Assembly (NCBI GenBank): GCA_015055605.1
Contig: SVHV01000001.1
Location: 253,026-317,025, forward strand
DNA from: Clostridiales bacterium
Lineage (GTDB): Bacteria; Bacillota; Clostridia; Christensenellales; UBA1242
DNA length: 64,000 nucleotides
Direction of reading: 5' to 3'
In this document: one piece after another, positions 63,087 to 64,000 of the stretch
Position numbering within the stretch: the first letter of the stretch is position 1
How the letters are laid out: each line of letters opens with the position of its first letter
Notes under the pieces: model-generated
What the model saw: only the letters and a program-made list of their open reading frames with translations
Told to the model about the DNA's origin: nothing
Database searches by the model: none
Program-made: the position numbers and the translations under genes

Positions 63087-64000
63087 CACTAGAAGAATTT
63101 AAAAATAAAAAAATAGGTTTTATTGCTCTAGGTTGTGATAAAAATAGAGTTGACCTAGAAAAAATGATTTATAAATGTAAGGCTTATGGTCTAAAGATAG
63201 TTAACGACCCAAGCCTTGCAAATATAATTATTGTTAATACATGTTCGTTCTTAGAATCTGCAAGGCTAGAGTCTATAGAGAATATTATTGAGATGAGTTC
63301 ATACAAAGGAAACAATCTAGAAAAACTAGTTGTGACTGGTTGTTTAAATGAATTAGGATATGCCGATCTAGATTCGAGTTTGCCAGAGGTTGATAAGTTT
63401 GTAAGAATAAGTGACAATGGTAATATAGTTAAAATTCTCGCTCAGCTATATGGTTTAGATATTGAGAATGAATTAGCTGAGGGTAGGGTATTAACTACTG
63501 CTAATCACTATGGTTACCTAAAAATTGCAGATGGTTGTAACAATTTTTGTTCGTACTGTCTGATACCGTACATAAGAGGCAGAAATAAATCTGTTGATAT
63601 CGACATCTTATATAATGAGGCAGTCGACTTAAGCAATAAGGGCGTCAAAGAATTAATTTTAGTTGCACAAGATGTTACTAAGTATGGCCTTGATTTATAT
63701 GGTAAAAGGTCTATTGTAGACCTGCTTAGAAAATTGTCAACTATTGATACTATTGATGGAATTAGGCTCTTATATTGTTATCCTGAGGAAATGAGTGATG
63801 AATTGATTGAGGAGATTGCTACTAATCCAAAGATTATTAAATATCTTGATATTCCTCTACAACATGTATCTGATTCGGTCCTAAAAAATATGAATAGAAG
63901 GTCTACAAAGGCATCTATTTTTGAACTATTTAATAAACTTCAAACTAAAATTCCTGATATTGTTCTTAGAACAACATTTATACTAGGATTTCCTGGTGAG
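63083..64000 (+). CDS. rimO: Ribosomal protein S12 methylthiotransferase RimO (3' truncated by window)
   Basis: RimO is a radical SAM enzyme with two 4Fe-4S clusters that methylthiolates Asp of S12. The window holds the first 306 codons. The N-terminal UPF0004 domain has GCDKNRVDLEKM and NTCSF, with the third Cys in TGCLNE. The radical SAM motif is CNNFCSYCLIPYIRGRNKS. YLDIPLQHVSDSVLKNMNR (read in pieces) favours RimO over MiaB. It is coupled to ftsK by the ATGA overlap; the order matches B. subtilis-type ftsK/ymfM regions only loosely. The end lies outside the window. Confidence 0.9.
   Translation, partial: MTLEEFKNKKIGFIALGCDKNRVDLEKMIYKCKAYGLKIVNDPSLANIIIVNTCSFLESARLESIENIIEMSSYKGNNLEKLVVTGCLNELGYADLDSSLPEVDKFVRISDNGNIVKILAQLYGLDIENELAEGRVLTTANHYGYLKIADGCNNFCSYCLIPYIRGRNKSVDIDILYNEAVDLSNKGVKELILVAQDVTKYGLDLYGKRSIVDLLRKLSTIDTIDGIRLLYCYPEEMSDELIEEIATNPKIIKYLDIPLQHVSDSVLKNMNRRSTKASIFELFNKLQTKIPDIVLRTTFILGFPGE

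Overview
The window is a 64 kb, AT-rich stretch in which every recognisable gene lies on the + strand. The content points to a low-GC, endospore-forming member of the Clostridia: a complete spoIIIAA-AH operon, spoIVB, a SpoIIIE/FtsK translocase, HslUV, TrmFO, a PolC-family protein, ArgR, and Gram-positive style translation operons. Arginine is written mostly as AGA, promoters are classical TTGACA/TATAAT, and most transcription units end in U-tract hairpins. I saw no tRNA, rRNA, CRISPR array, transposase, integrase or prophage gene. This is core chromosome rather than an accessory island.

Layout. 1-3.7 kb: end of topA, then trmFO-hslV-hslU. 4-8.3 kb: a HelD-like helicase, hisS, a TcdA-like E1 enzyme and thioredoxin. 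8.4-12.6 kb: cysteine desulfurase, a strange IscU-like protein with a 500-residue lysine-rich tail, a 46-residue membrane protein, ruvX and a DUF1292 gene. 12.9-18.7 kb: rpsB-tsf, then frr-cdsA-rseP and a polymerase-less PolC homologue. 18.8-25.7 kb: rimP-nusA-ylxR-ylxQ-infB-rbfA, then truB and an endonuclease IV-like gene. 25.8-30.6 kb: spoIIIA operon. 30.7-34.6 kb: asp23-like, nusB, xseA, xseB, proS. 35.1-38.7 kb: argR, recN, spoIVB. 38.7-40.0 kb: infC-rpmI-rplT behind an L20-type leader. 40.1-46.3 kb: SPOUT methylase, yebC, then ruvC-ruvA-ruvB-queA-DUF1653-tgt. 46.4-56.1 kb: yajC, a TIGR04086-like membrane protein, secD-secF, recJ, relA and hemZ. 56.2-64 kb: an unknown gene, rpsO, pnp, a YlxY-type deacetylase, ftsK/spoIIIE and the start of rimO.

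How it works together. The window combines translation and ribosome biogenesis, RNA maturation and decay, recombination and repair, protein export, sulfur/Fe-S metabolism and sporulation. Regulation is visible as autogenous-type leaders before rpsB, infC and rpsO, a tandem ARG-box operator before argR, and an unassigned switch-like leader before secD.

The unusual part is the repeated remodelling of core proteins. PolC has lost both its PHP and polymerase domains but keeps an intact exonuclease. IscU has lost two of its three cluster cysteines and gained a huge basic tail. SecD and SecF both lack the proton-relay aspartates. RelA has lost its hydrolase residues and carries an insertion beside the synthetase core. 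The isoprenoid genes usually found in two of these syntenic blocks (uppS, dxr, ispG; ispA, dxs), as well as pyrH and spo0A, are absent here. Whether they lie elsewhere cannot be seen from this window.
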